Origin: JAENVT01 sp963773085
Lineage (GTDB): Bacteria > Actinomycetota > Acidimicrobiia > Acidimicrobiales > Ilumatobacteraceae
DNA: 64,000 bases
Direction of reading: 5' to 3'
NCBI GenBank assembly: GCA_963773085.1
Contig: CAVYZS010000010.1
Coordinates: 124,001 to 188,000, forward strand
In this document: positions 16,437 through 25,166 of the stretch, piece after piece
How the letters are laid out: each line of letters begins with the position of its first letter
How positions within the stretch are numbered: the first letter of the stretch is position 1
The notes under the pieces: generated by a model
What the model was told of the DNA's origin: nothing
The model's input: the letters and a program-made list of their open reading frames with translations, nothing else
Database searches by the model: none
Translations under genes and position numbers: made by a program

Positions 16437-16471
16437 GTCGCTCCGAACATGTCCAGCACGTTGACAGCGAC
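16437..16471. repeat. 35-nt palindromic element, copy 1 (after ruvB)
   Basis: The element begins GTCGCTCCG and ends AGCGAC, its outer six bases being exact inverted repeats. A second copy of identical length at 27432-27466 matches at 29 of 35 positions. This copy lies between the convergent ruvB and hydrolase genes, so it could act as a bidirectional terminator or be a small dispersed repeat. Confidence 0.6.
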
Positions 16472-16494
16472 GAAGATCACCCGGCGAGCTGCTC

Positions 16495-17574
16495 CTACCT
16501 CAGTTGCGCCGCCATCCAGTTGGTGACGACGGCGAGCACCTCGGCGTTGTTTCGTTCGAACATCGACCCGTGGCTGTTGCCATGCACTCCGTGTTCGGCC
16601 AGATCGAGGTGTACCGCATTGCAGCCCGCCTGTTGCAGGAACTCCATCAGCAGCCCGTCGGTGAATCGGAACACCGAGGCCTCGCCTGACACCACCGCGA
16701 TCGGGACCTGGGCGAGATTGGTCAACTGCCGAGCCGGCTCATTCTGCAGCACCAGCGGAGGAGCGCCGGGAGCCACCGGGGCGTGCTGCACCAGGTCGAG
16801 GTCGGTCGGCGACGACGCCGGAGGAGCGAAGGTCATCGGGACGGCGGCGACGCCCCACTGCAGCGTGTCCGGGCCGAACATCGTGGCGAACGCGGGCCCG
16901 ACGGGTTCGACCTGCACCAGACCAACGACCAGGTCGGGACGCGCATCGGCCACCAGAAAGCCGGCCGGGCCGCCGAGGGAGTTGCTGACGACGAATGCGG
17001 GTCCGACCTTGTCGAGTAGCTCGACCAGACGTTTCTGCTCGAGGGCTTGGCGGTCGGCGGCATCGGCCGCGAACGGCCCCAGCGAGGCCAGGAACTGCAA
17101 CCATGTGGGGTCCTTCGGATCGCTGCGATCACCTGGCCACTGCGTGTGCAGGTGGGCGAACGGCATCGCCCCTGGACCATCAGCCGGCGGAACGAAGATG
17201 CTCGTGAGAACTTCGGTTGGAAGTGGCGGACCCATCGGGCCGAGTGCTTCGGGAATATAGGTTGATCGGCCATGACCGGGCCGATCGACGACGTAGACCA
17301 CCCAGCCCTGCTCGACCAGGAGGGTTGACCATCCCGGTCTGCCATCGGGTGTTCCCAGATAGTCGAGGCCCTGCCCGCCACCGCCGTGGACCAGCACAAT
17401 CGGGTATGGCTTGGTGACCTCGACCGGCGATTCCCAGTAGACGAACATCGGGCCACGCGCTGCGCCGGTGTCGGGCTCGGGTTCGGCACCGACCCAGAAG
17501 TGGCCGCGCCGCGATGTGACGGGGGCACAGTCTGCGGGTGGTTTCGCTGGTGGTCCGGACAGAAAACGAGCCAT
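16495..17574 (-). CDS. Alpha/beta-hydrolase fold esterase-like protein
   Basis: The 359-residue protein has the hydrolase oxyanion region PIVLVHGGGGQG, the DRPGHGRS loop, a nucleophile-elbow-like SNSLGGPAGF (Ser within S-x-S-L-G-G), and a late HGVHGNSHG segment likely to hold the catalytic His. No signal peptide is evident. The overall type resembles large alpha/beta hydrolases annotated as esterases; the substrate is unknown. It stands alone, convergent to ruvB. Confidence 0.75.
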   Translation of the reverse strand: MARFLSGPPAKPPADCAPVTSRRGHFWVGAEPEPDTGAARGPMFVYWESPVEVTKPYPIVLVHGGGGQGLDYLGTPDGRPGWSTLLVEQGWVVYVVDRPGHGRSTYIPEALGPMGPPLPTEVLTSIFVPPADGPGAMPFAHLHTQWPGDRSDPKDPTWLQFLASLGPFAADAADRQALEQKRLVELLDKVGPAFVVSNSLGGPAGFLVADARPDLVVGLVQVEPVGPAFATMFGPDTLQWGVAAVPMTFAPPASSPTDLDLVQHAPVAPGAPPLVLQNEPARQLTNLAQVPIAVVSGEASVFRFTDGLLMEFLQQAGCNAVHLDLAEHGVHGNSHGSMFERNNAEVLAVVTNWMAAQLR

Positions 17575-17696
17575 GATTCTCCTCGGTCGCGATCAGTGGA
17601 CCGACCATATATGAGAGGCGTCCATTGCTCGCCAGCAGCGGCGTCGAAGTCGCTGGAGCGCCGGGGTCGTTGTCGCCGCCCGTGATCGAGAGGCCG

Positions 17697-18455
17697 TTAG
17701 ACCCGAAGCCGCACGCTGAGACAGGTCACACAGCCTTCGAGCTTCTGGAACTCGCTGATGTCGACTTCGACTGGCCGGTAGCCCATCGACCGGAACAAGT
17801 CTGCCGACATCGGGCAATCGTCGGCGATCAGTAGGTGATCGTCGCCGAGCAGCACGACGTGGGCGCCGGACTCCTCGGGCGTTGGGAGGAACCTCGGGTA
17901 CACGGTGGGGTCGTCGACGGCGTCAGGCCATCCCACGACGGTGCCGTCGGGTAGCGCCGTGACGGCAGACTTCAGATGCAGGACTCTGGTGCATGGAACG
18001 CTCACCACGTTGGCGCCCGTCGGTTCGAGGTACGTGGCAAGTTGAGCGATGCCTGCGGCGTTGGTGCGCCCGCCGAGGCCGACGTACACCGTGGTGCCGA
18101 CCTTCAATACATCGCCGCCGTCGAGGGTGCCGGGTGGTTCGATCGTGGCCGTGTCGTACCCGAGGCTGACGAGGGTCCGTTCCACGGCAGCGGTTTCCGG
18201 TTGCCGGGTCGGGGCACCGGGCCGCGACAAGACCGCAAGCCTGCCGAAGGCGACCATTGTGTCTTCGATGAATACGGCATCAGGGCAGTCGTCGTCGGTG
18301 GGAACCTCGACGATGTCCCAAGAGTGCTTGTGGAGCGCGGCGACGTAGTCGTGCCATTGACGCATCGCAGCGTCGACATCGATCGCTGCCCGTTCGATGT
18401 AGGTCACCAGGCCCTCGGCCAGTCGCCGGCCCGGTCGCCGGACCAGTGCTCTCAC
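17697..18455 (-). CDS. Dimethylarginine dimethylaminohydrolase (DDAH)-like amidinohydrolase
   Basis: The 252-residue pentein-fold enzyme resembles DDAH, which converts methylated arginines to citrulline plus methylamines. Motifs: FIEDT, GTLDGGDVL, GLGGRTN, the catalytic His in LHLKS, and near the C-terminus the nucleophile Cys in EGCVTCLSVRL. I chose GTG 18455 because it overlaps the stop of the upstream dienelactone hydrolase gene (GTGA) and gives the family N-terminus; an ATG 14 codons earlier would sit inside that gene. Confidence 0.85.
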   Translation of the reverse strand: MRALVRRPGRRLAEGLVTYIERAAIDVDAAMRQWHDYVAALHKHSWDIVEVPTDDDCPDAVFIEDTMVAFGRLAVLSRPGAPTRQPETAAVERTLVSLGYDTATIEPPGTLDGGDVLKVGTTVYVGLGGRTNAAGIAQLATYLEPTGANVVSVPCTRVLHLKSAVTALPDGTVVGWPDAVDDPTVYPRFLPTPEESGAHVVLLGDDHLLIADDCPMSADLFRSMGYRPVEVDISEFQKLEGCVTCLSVRLRV

Positions 18456-19156
18456 GCTGGAAGGTGGGTCGAGAGGAAGGCCATCGTCTTGGCCCACGCG
18501 GCCTGCGCGGCGCTCTCGTTGAAGAACATCTCGCTCTCGTGGTTGTCGAAGGCGTGTCCTGCGTTCTCGACGTTGAGCAGGAACCTGGATCGACCGGCGA
18601 TCGCCGCGCCGATCGCCTCGATGCCCTCACCGGGGATGTACGAGTCACTGTTGCCGAAGTGGAACAGCGTCGGACACGACACCTGGTCGATCAATCCGAG
18701 CATCGAAGGTACCCCGGAGCCGTAGTAGCTCACGCAGCAGCTCGGGTCGGCCTCGGCCGCCACGCCCCACGCGATCGTGCCGCCCAGGCAGAACCCGAGT
18801 ACGGCTGGTGCCGCGTCGATTCCGGGTTGGCTGCCCAGATGGGCCAGCGCTGCACTGCAGTCGGCGATGGCCTTCGGGAAGTCGAGTTGCTGGACCTTGT
18901 CGATGGACGCACCGAGCCCTGCCTCGGTGTGATCGCTCTCCCAATTCGGCGCGAACCGCCAGAAGACATCGGGTGCACCCACCAGATATCCGGCGTCGGC
19001 CAATCGCCGGGCAACTGCACGGATGTACTGCCCGACGCCGAAGATCTCCTGGATCACCAGGATCGCGGCTCGCGGGGCGGTTTCGGGTGTCCAGATGTGA
19101 AGATCCATCGCTCCATCGGAGCCACACACGACCGGATCGGTTCGCAACGTCGTCAT
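18452..19156 (-). CDS. Dienelactone hydrolase family protein
   Basis: A 234-residue alpha/beta hydrolase. The nucleophile is the Cys in GFCLGG, as in true dienelactone hydrolases, with the acid in FGNSDSYIP and the His in AGHAF. A conserved IQEIFGVGQYIR motif sits near the N-terminus. Classical members open dienelactones in chloroaromatic breakdown, but many paralogues have unknown esters as substrates. It is coupled to the DDAH-like gene and divergent from queA. Confidence 0.87.
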   Translation of the reverse strand: MTTLRTDPVVCGSDGAMDLHIWTPETAPRAAILVIQEIFGVGQYIRAVARRLADAGYLVGAPDVFWRFAPNWESDHTEAGLGASIDKVQQLDFPKAIADCSAALAHLGSQPGIDAAPAVLGFCLGGTIAWGVAAEADPSCCVSYYGSGVPSMLGLIDQVSCPTLFHFGNSDSYIPGEGIEAIGAAIAGRSRFLLNVENAGHAFDNHESEMFFNESAAQAAWAKTMAFLSTHLPA

Positions 19157-19206
19157 GCAGCCATGGTGTCACACGATCACAGACCCGGCCGTAACCTGAT
19201 CGCCCG

Positions 19207-20220
19207 ATGCGCCTGACCGATTTCGACTACGAGCTACCGGCCGGACGCGTCGCCCAGGTGCCGATCGAACCCCGCGATGCATCCCGGCTCCTGGTCGATC
19301 GGGGGAGTGCCGAGCCAGACCACCTCCACGTTCGTGACCTTCCGACGCTGCTCGAAGACGGAGATCTGCTCGTCGTCAACGACACCAAGGTGATCCCTGC
19401 CCGGTTGCGCCTGCAGCGCAGAAGCGGAGGAGCCGCGGAGGTGTTGCTACTCGAGCCGCTCAGTTCGGATCGGCGCACCTGGGAGGCGATGATCCGCCCG
19501 GCGAGGAAGCTGCGCGTCGGCGAGCGGCTGGTCGATCCGTCCGGCGTCGAATTGGTCGAGGTCGGCCGCCGGACAGCGTCCGGCGACACCTGGGCCGTGA
19601 CCATCGTGGCCGCCGGTGATCCGCTGGCGCTGTTGCAGAGCTACGGCGAGATGCCGCTACCGCCATACATCGGAGTGGGTCTGGAGGAACCCGATCGCTA
19701 TCAGACCGTCTATGCCACCGAACCCGCATCCGCGGCGGCGCCGACCGCTGGTTTGCATTTCACCCCCGAGTTGTTGACCGAGGTTTCGGCACAGGGCATC
19801 GGAATCGCCAGGGTCGAGTTGGTCGTCGGCCTCGACACGTTCAAGCCGGTGACGGTCGAGGATCCTGGCCAGCATGTGATGCACAGCGAGCGATACCGCG
19901 TGGACGCCGGTGTGATGGAGCAGTGCCGGCAGGCACGTCGTGTGGTCGCCGTCGGCACCACGAGCGTGCGTGCTCTCGAGTCGGCGGCAGCTCTCGAGCA
20001 GTTGGAGGGCCGTACCCGGCTCTTCATCACCCGACCCTATGACTGGCAGGTCGTCGACCTGATGATGACCAACTTTCATCTGCCGCGGACCACACTGTTG
20101 ATGATGATCGATGCCTTCGTCGGCGACCGGTGGCGCCGGCTGTACGACGTCGCCATCGCCGAGGGCTACCGATTCTTGAGTTTCGGCGATGCCATGTTGC
20201 TCGATCGAAGGGCGATCTAG
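19207..20220 (+). CDS. queA: S-adenosylmethionine:tRNA ribosyltransferase-isomerase QueA
   Basis: QueA moves the ribosyl moiety of SAM onto 7-aminomethyl-7-deazaguanine in tRNA, forming epoxyqueuosine. The 337-residue product has the N-terminal FDYELPAGRVAQVP, DDLLVVNDTKVIPARL-type and MPLPPYI motifs, AAPTAGLHFT, and the C-terminal TNFHLPRTTLLMM. tgt starts at the base after its stop. A TAACCT box lies nine bases before ATG 19207. Confidence 0.96.
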   Translation: MRLTDFDYELPAGRVAQVPIEPRDASRLLVDRGSAEPDHLHVRDLPTLLEDGDLLVVNDTKVIPARLRLQRRSGGAAEVLLLEPLSSDRRTWEAMIRPARKLRVGERLVDPSGVELVEVGRRTASGDTWAVTIVAAGDPLALLQSYGEMPLPPYIGVGLEEPDRYQTVYATEPASAAAPTAGLHFTPELLTEVSAQGIGIARVELVVGLDTFKPVTVEDPGQHVMHSERYRVDAGVMEQCRQARRVVAVGTTSVRALESAAALEQLEGRTRLFITRPYDWQVVDLMMTNFHLPRTTLLMMIDAFVGDRWRRLYDVAIAEGYRFLSFGDAMLLDRRAI

Positions 20221-21318
20221 ATGCATCCGGTTCGTTTCGAGACCAAAGCGGTCGACGGTGCCGCGCGCTCGGGCGTTGCCCACACGGCACGTGGGTCGTA
20301 CCGCACCCCGTGCTTCATGCCGGTGGGCACGCGCGGCGCGATCAAGTACCTGAGCGCTGCGGACTACGAACGGCTCGGTGCGGAGATCGTGCTCGGCAAC
20401 ACGTATCACCTGATGTTGAGACCCGGTGCCGAGACGGTGGCCGCGCTGGGCGGGCTCGGTAGGTTCGCCGGGTGGGGTGGTCTGACGCTGACGGACTCGG
20501 GTGGATTCCAGGTGTTCTCGCTCGATCCGCACGTCGACGACGACGGTGTGACGTTCAGGAGCACCTACGACGGGTCTACGCATCGACTGACGCCAGAGAT
20601 CGCGGTGCGCACGCAGGAGTTGCTCGGGGCCGACATCCAGATGGTTCTCGATGTTTGCCCGCCGCTGCCGTCTCCGCCCGACGTCATTCAGCTCGCGGTC
20701 GAACGGACGGTGGCGTGGGCCGCGCGGGCCAGGTCGACGCACCTCACCGAGGAACAAGCGCTGTTCGGAATCGTTCAGGGTGGGATCAACACACAACTGC
20801 GTGCCGAGAGTGCACAGCGAACCGTGGCACTCGACTTCGACGGGTACGGGATCGGTGGCCTCAGTGTTGGTGAGACCCGCGAGGAGATGGTGCCGGCCTT
20901 GGCCGCGGCGTTGGCCCATATCCCCGACGACCGTCCGCGGTACCTGATGGGAGTGGGCGATCCAGCCAGCCTGGTCGAGGCGGTGGCCCTCGGTGTCGAT
21001 CAGTTCGACTGCGTCATGCAGACCAGGATCGGGCGGCACGGCACGGCCATGACAGGCGACGGGAAGCTGCACATCAAGAACGCCAAGCACGCGCTCAGCG
21101 ATGAACCGCTGGATTCGGACTGCGCCTGCGAGGTGTGCCACCACCACAGCCGTGGTTACATCCGTCATCTGTTCCAGGTCGGCGAGCCCACGGCAGCCAG
21201 GTTGGTCAGCATCCACAACATCAGCTGGACACTGCAGCTCATGGCCCGGATGCGGGCGGCCATCGAAGGCCGAACGTTCACCGCGTTCCGTCAAGACGTT
21301 CTGGCTGTTTGGCGGTGA
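20221..21318 (+). CDS. tgt: tRNA-guanine transglycosylase
   Basis: It exchanges guanine 34 for the queuosine precursor in tRNAs with GUN anticodons. The 365-residue product has catalytic Asp in DSGGFQ, the nucleophile region FDCVMQTR, GGLSVGE, and the zinc site C-x-C-x2-C with a later His (CACEVC...H). With queA this supplies two late steps of queuosine synthesis; the preQ0/preQ1 genes are not in the window. Confidence 0.96.
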   Translation: MHPVRFETKAVDGAARSGVAHTARGSYRTPCFMPVGTRGAIKYLSAADYERLGAEIVLGNTYHLMLRPGAETVAALGGLGRFAGWGGLTLTDSGGFQVFSLDPHVDDDGVTFRSTYDGSTHRLTPEIAVRTQELLGADIQMVLDVCPPLPSPPDVIQLAVERTVAWAARARSTHLTEEQALFGIVQGGINTQLRAESAQRTVALDFDGYGIGGLSVGETREEMVPALAAALAHIPDDRPRYLMGVGDPASLVEAVALGVDQFDCVMQTRIGRHGTAMTGDGKLHIKNAKHALSDEPLDSDCACEVCHHHSRGYIRHLFQVGEPTAARLVSIHNISWTLQLMARMRAAIEGRTFTAFRQDVLAVWR

Positions 21319-21386
21319 ATGCCCAACGGGTCGTCCTGGTGGCTAGCATTCCCCGTCGGTTTATTTAGCGGCACTTCCCCTCCATC

Positions 21387-21806
21387 GTGAACAATTGGAT
21401 ACCCCACATGCACGTCCTGTCGATCCTCGCTGCAGACTCCAAGTCCAGCTCTAATCCGCTCGGGCTCTTCGTCCCGATGTTGCTCATCGGCGCGGCGATG
21501 TACTTCCTCATGATCCGGCCCCAGCGCCGCAAGATGCGCGCTCAGGCGGCCCTCCAATCATCGATCGAGGTGGGCGACGAGGTCATGACCACGTCGGGAG
21601 TGTATGGATTCGTGACGCTCATCGAGGGTGACATCGCCTGGCTGGAGATAGACGACAACGTGCAGATCCGGATCGCCCGTCAAGCGCTGCAGCGCAAGGT
21701 CGACACGACCGTGGGCGAAACGGCCGTGCCAACCGACGATGGTTCAGGTCGCGGCCCGAAGATCGAGCCGACTGACGGCCCGGCGGCCGACGAGCCGTCG
21801 AAATAA
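21387..21806 (+). CDS. yajC: Preprotein translocase accessory subunit YajC
   Basis: The 139-residue protein has one transmembrane helix (about residues 22-40) followed by the YajC hallmark MIRPQRRKMR and the domain IEVGDEVMTTSGVYGFV. It partners SecDF in protein export. The start is GTG 21387 or ATG 21408; the latter gives a more typical short N-terminus. The stop shares one base with secD's ATG, indicating coupling. Confidence 0.93.
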   Translation: MNNWIPHMHVLSILAADSKSSSNPLGLFVPMLLIGAAMYFLMIRPQRRKMRAQAALQSSIEVGDEVMTTSGVYGFVTLIEGDIAWLEIDDNVQIRIARQALQRKVDTTVGETAVPTDDGSGRGPKIEPTDGPAADEPSK

Positions 21807-23446
21807 TGCAGAAAAAGCAGCTGATTTATTCGCTCGTCGGCATCTTGATCCTGGCGTTCGGAGGGCTGGTCGCCACGCTCGTGGCCGGCAACCATCCGTC
21901 ACTCGGTCTCGATCTGCAGGGCGGGATCTCGATCACCCAGCAGCCGGTGGGTGCCTTCAACACCTCGAGCCTCGATCTCGCAGTCGAGCGAATCCGTGAG
22001 CGCGTCGACAGCCTGGGTGTGGCCGAGCCAGAGATCCTGCGACAGGGCGACGCCATCGTGGTCAACCTGCCAGGCGTGAAGAACCAGAAGCAGGCCGAGG
22101 AGTTGGTCAAAGTCACCGGCCAGGTGTACCTCCGGCCGGTATTGATCGACGACCAGTTCAACATTCCGTGCGTCACCGGCGATCCCAATCGCATTCCGGA
22201 TACGACCGACACCACTACGACGATCGCCGGTGCTACGACGACGGCAGCGCCCGGCACCAGCACGACGGGTGTCACCACGACCGGGGTCACCACGACAACG
22301 GCCGCGGGCGGCCCATCACGCCGCACCAGCACGACGAACACCAGCACCACGACCCCGTCGACGACCGTGGCCCCCGGCGCCACGACCACGACGGTTGCGA
22401 ACGGCGCCACGACCACGACAGTGGCCGACGACGCCTCGAACATCCTGCCCGACGTTCCGCCCGAGTCGTCGGGCTTCGTCAGGGCTCGCGGCGGGAGTGT
22501 CTGCAAGGTCGGGCCCGCCGGTGGCACCGGCGAAGTGTTTCAGGACGACGCAACGGCGCGGATCCTCTCCGGATCGGGATGGGGTGTCACGGTGAGCTTC
22601 CGCGGCGGTGCCAACGGTGCCGACCTGTGGAACGCTCTGGCTGCGGAATGCTTCAACGCCACGGCCACGTGTCCAACCCGCCAACTGGCGATCGAACTCG
22701 ACAGTGAGGTCATCTCGGCGCCGACCGTGCAGACCGACAACTTCGGCACCAGCGTGCAGATCACCGGCAGCTTCAGCGAGTCCGAGGCCCGCAACCTGGC
22801 CCGGGTGCTGAACAGCGGTTCGCTTCCGGTGAAACTGGAGACTCAGGCAGTGCAAACGGTGTCGCCGACACTCGGCCAGGACTCGCTGCGGGCAGCGTGG
22901 ATCGCCGGCATCGTCGGCGTCGTGCTGGTCTTGATCTTCATGGCGCTGTACTACCGCCTGCTCGGCCTGATCGTGGGAGCCGGCTTGTTGGTCTCCGGCG
23001 CGTTGATCTGGACCGTGGTCTCGTTCCTCTCCAAGACCCAAGGGCTGGCGTTGTCACTTGCCGGGATCGCCGGCCTCATCGTGTCGGTCGGCGTGACCGT
23101 CGACTCGTACGTGGTCTTCTTCGAACGATTGAAGGACGAGGTGCGTGCGGGGCGGTCGATGCGCAACAGCGCCCAACGAGGTTGGGCCGGCGCGTGGCAC
23201 ACCATCGTCATGGCCGACATGGTGTCGCTGATCGGCGCCGGGGTCCTGTGGTATCTCACGGTCGGTTCGGTTCGCGGCTTCGCCTTCTTCCTCGGCCTGT
23301 CGACGCTGTGCGACCTCTTCGTGGCCTACTTCTTCACCCGCCCCTCGGTGTTGCTGCTCGCTCGCACCGACTGGATGGCACGGCGCAAGGTGATGGGCAT
23401 CGAGGTCTCGACCACGGGAGCGTCCACCGCGGGAGCATCGTCGTGA
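21806..23446 (+). CDS. secD: Protein translocase subunit SecD with a Thr-rich insert
   Basis: A membrane component of the SecDF motor, which uses the proton gradient to pull proteins outward. An N-terminal helix (about 9-28) is followed by GLDLQGG and the external P1 domain, then a C-terminal bundle with motifs GIVGVVLVLIFM, TVDSYVVFFERLKDE and GFAFFLGLSTLCDLF. Residues about 132-208, inside the external domain, are a Thr/Ala-rich low-complexity insert not found in typical SecD. Total length is 546 residues. The stop overlaps secF's GTG. Confidence 0.94.
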   Translation: MQKKQLIYSLVGILILAFGGLVATLVAGNHPSLGLDLQGGISITQQPVGAFNTSSLDLAVERIRERVDSLGVAEPEILRQGDAIVVNLPGVKNQKQAEELVKVTGQVYLRPVLIDDQFNIPCVTGDPNRIPDTTDTTTTIAGATTTAAPGTSTTGVTTTGVTTTTAAGGPSRRTSTTNTSTTTPSTTVAPGATTTTVANGATTTTVADDASNILPDVPPESSGFVRARGGSVCKVGPAGGTGEVFQDDATARILSGSGWGVTVSFRGGANGADLWNALAAECFNATATCPTRQLAIELDSEVISAPTVQTDNFGTSVQITGSFSESEARNLARVLNSGSLPVKLETQAVQTVSPTLGQDSLRAAWIAGIVGVVLVLIFMALYYRLLGLIVGAGLLVSGALIWTVVSFLSKTQGLALSLAGIAGLIVSVGVTVDSYVVFFERLKDEVRAGRSMRNSAQRGWAGAWHTIVMADMVSLIGAGVLWYLTVGSVRGFAFFLGLSTLCDLFVAYFFTRPSVLLLARTDWMARRKVMGIEVSTTGASTAGASS

Positions 23447-24607
23447 GCACCGATGTTCTTCCCAACGTCCGCCCACGCCGAGGGGTTGGGGGGCGGCTGT
23501 ACCACGGCGAGACATCGATCGACTTCTACGGCCGTCGCTGGTGGGGCCTGGCCTTTTCCGGGGTTCTCCTGGTCATCACGATCATCTCGTTGTTCGTCCA
23601 GGGGCTGAACCTCGGACTCGACTTCGAAGGCGGCGTGGCGTGGGAGGTCCCGGCGACGAACCTGTCCATCGACCAGGCCCGCAGCATCCTCGACGCCCAC
23701 GGGGTCGATGGCATCGACGCCAAAGTGCAGCAGCGCACGTCGGCGTCGGGCTCGGTGCTGCTGATCCAGGTCGGTGATCAATCCGTCGAGAAGCGCCAGG
23801 AAGTCAAGGAAGCTCTTGCCGCTGGGGCGAAGGTCGACACCGAATCGGTCAGCGTCAACTCGGTCAGCTCCACCTGGGGGCGCAGCATCACGGAGAAGGC
23901 TGTGCGGGCCCTGGTCATCTTCTTGATCCTCGTCGCCTTGTTCATCGCCTGGCGACTCGAGTGGCGTATGGCAATGGCCGCCATCATCGCCATGGTGCAC
24001 GACGTGTTGATCAGCGTCGGTGTGTACTCGGTGTTCCAGTTCGAGGTGACACCGGCCACGGTCGTGGCATTCCTCACCATTCTCGGATTCTCGCTTGTAC
24101 GACACCATCGTGGTGTTCGACAAGGTCAACGAGAACACCGAACGCTTCTCCGGCACGCGCATGCCGTATGGAGACGTGATCAACGTGTCGATGAACCAGG
24201 TGCTGATGCGTTCGATCAACACCAGCATCGCTGCTGTGCTGCCCGTGCTCTCGCTCCTCATCCTCGGTTCCGGTGTCCTCGGTGCTACGACCCTTCGTGA
24301 TTTCTCCTTGGCGCTGCTGGTCGGGTTGTTGACCGGGTCATACTCATCGATCTTCATCGCCTCTCCACTGCTGGCCATGTTCAAGGAACGCGAGCCTCGA
24401 TACCGCTCACTTCGCGGCTCGCACGCCACAGGTGTCGAGCTGGAGCGTCTGGTTCTCGGTGGCTCACCGTCGGCGAAGCGCGATGCAGCGCGCCAGCGTG
24501 CCGAAGTGGCGGAAGGCGAAGTGGTGCCGCCCATCACCCAGAGCACCCCGGAATCACTGCTCACGCACCCGCCGCGGCCGCGGAAGAAGAAGCGTCGTAC
24601 CAGCTGA
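23443..24607 (+). CDS. secF: Protein translocase subunit SecF, apparent frameshift
   Basis: SecF completes the SecDF complex. The frame from GTG 23443 shows GLDFEGG and RALVIFLILVALFIAWRLEW and runs to LTILGFSL. The expected continuation YDTIVVFDKVNENTERF is in the next frame and runs to 24607. Deleting one T at 24095-24096 restores an uninterrupted protein of about 387 residues. SecF is normally needed for viability or robust export, and the sequence on both sides is well conserved, so I read this as an indel in the data. A basic Lys/Arg tail ends the protein. Confidence 0.9.
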
Positions 24608-24628
24608 GGGGCGGTAACGTTGAGTCGT

Positions 24629-25156
24629 ATGGCATCAAATGGCCACTGGCTCACCGACCTGGTCCGCGACATCGACGATTTCCCGACACCGGGAGTGAGC
24701 TTTCGCGATATCACGCCCTTGCTGGGCGACGGTCGTTCCTTCGCCCGGGCCATCACCGAGCTGGCGTGTCGTTTCGACGATGTGAAGGCCGACCGTGTGC
24801 TGGGTATGGAGGCTCGAGGTTTCATCATCGCCGCTCCGGTCGCCTACCGGATGGGTGCCGGTTTCGTCCCTGTTCGTAAGGCCGGCAAGCTGCCGTGGGC
24901 CGTCGTGCGCGAGGAGTACTCGCTCGAATACGGCCACGACAAGCTCGAGATCCACCGCGACGCCATCCATCCAGGCGAGCGGATCCTGGTGATCGACGAC
25001 GTGCTGGCGACGGGTGGTACCGCTGCAGCAACGGTTCGTCTCGTCGAGGCGCTCGGCGGTGTCGTCCTGGGTGTCGGTGTGCTGATCGAACTCGAGGATC
25101 TCGGTGGTCGAGCCAGGCTCGAGGGCCACCGCGTCGAAAGCCTCGCAAGGTACTGA
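24629..25156 (+). CDS. apt: Adenine phosphoribosyltransferase
   Basis: A salvage enzyme making AMP from adenine and PRPP. The 175-residue product shows DFPTPGVSFRDITPLL, GMEARGF and the PRPP-binding VLVIDDVLATGGTAAA. I prefer ATG 24629 to TTG 24620, because a TAACGT -10-like box (24615-24620) overlaps the TTG. relA follows, as in mycobacteria. Confidence 0.94.
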   Translation: MASNGHWLTDLVRDIDDFPTPGVSFRDITPLLGDGRSFARAITELACRFDDVKADRVLGMEARGFIIAAPVAYRMGAGFVPVRKAGKLPWAVVREEYSLEYGHDKLEIHRDAIHPGERILVIDDVLATGGTAAATVRLVEALGGVVLGVGVLIELEDLGGRARLEGHRVESLARY

Positions 25157-25166
25157 GGCCGGGCCT

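Noticed and set aside
19657..21294. 545-codon minus-strand frame antisense to queA and tgt
   Set aside because: Composition is His/Arg/Gln-rich without domains, and the plus strand carries two unmistakable conserved genes.
24094..24097. Programmed frameshifting in secF, dop or the other broken genes
   Set aside because: No slippery heptamer or downstream pseudoknot is present, and neither family uses recoding. A one-base data error is simpler.
23326..24828. 500-codon minus-strand frame antisense to secF
   Set aside because: It lies wholly opposite secD, secF and apt, with no family resemblance; a codon-bias shadow.
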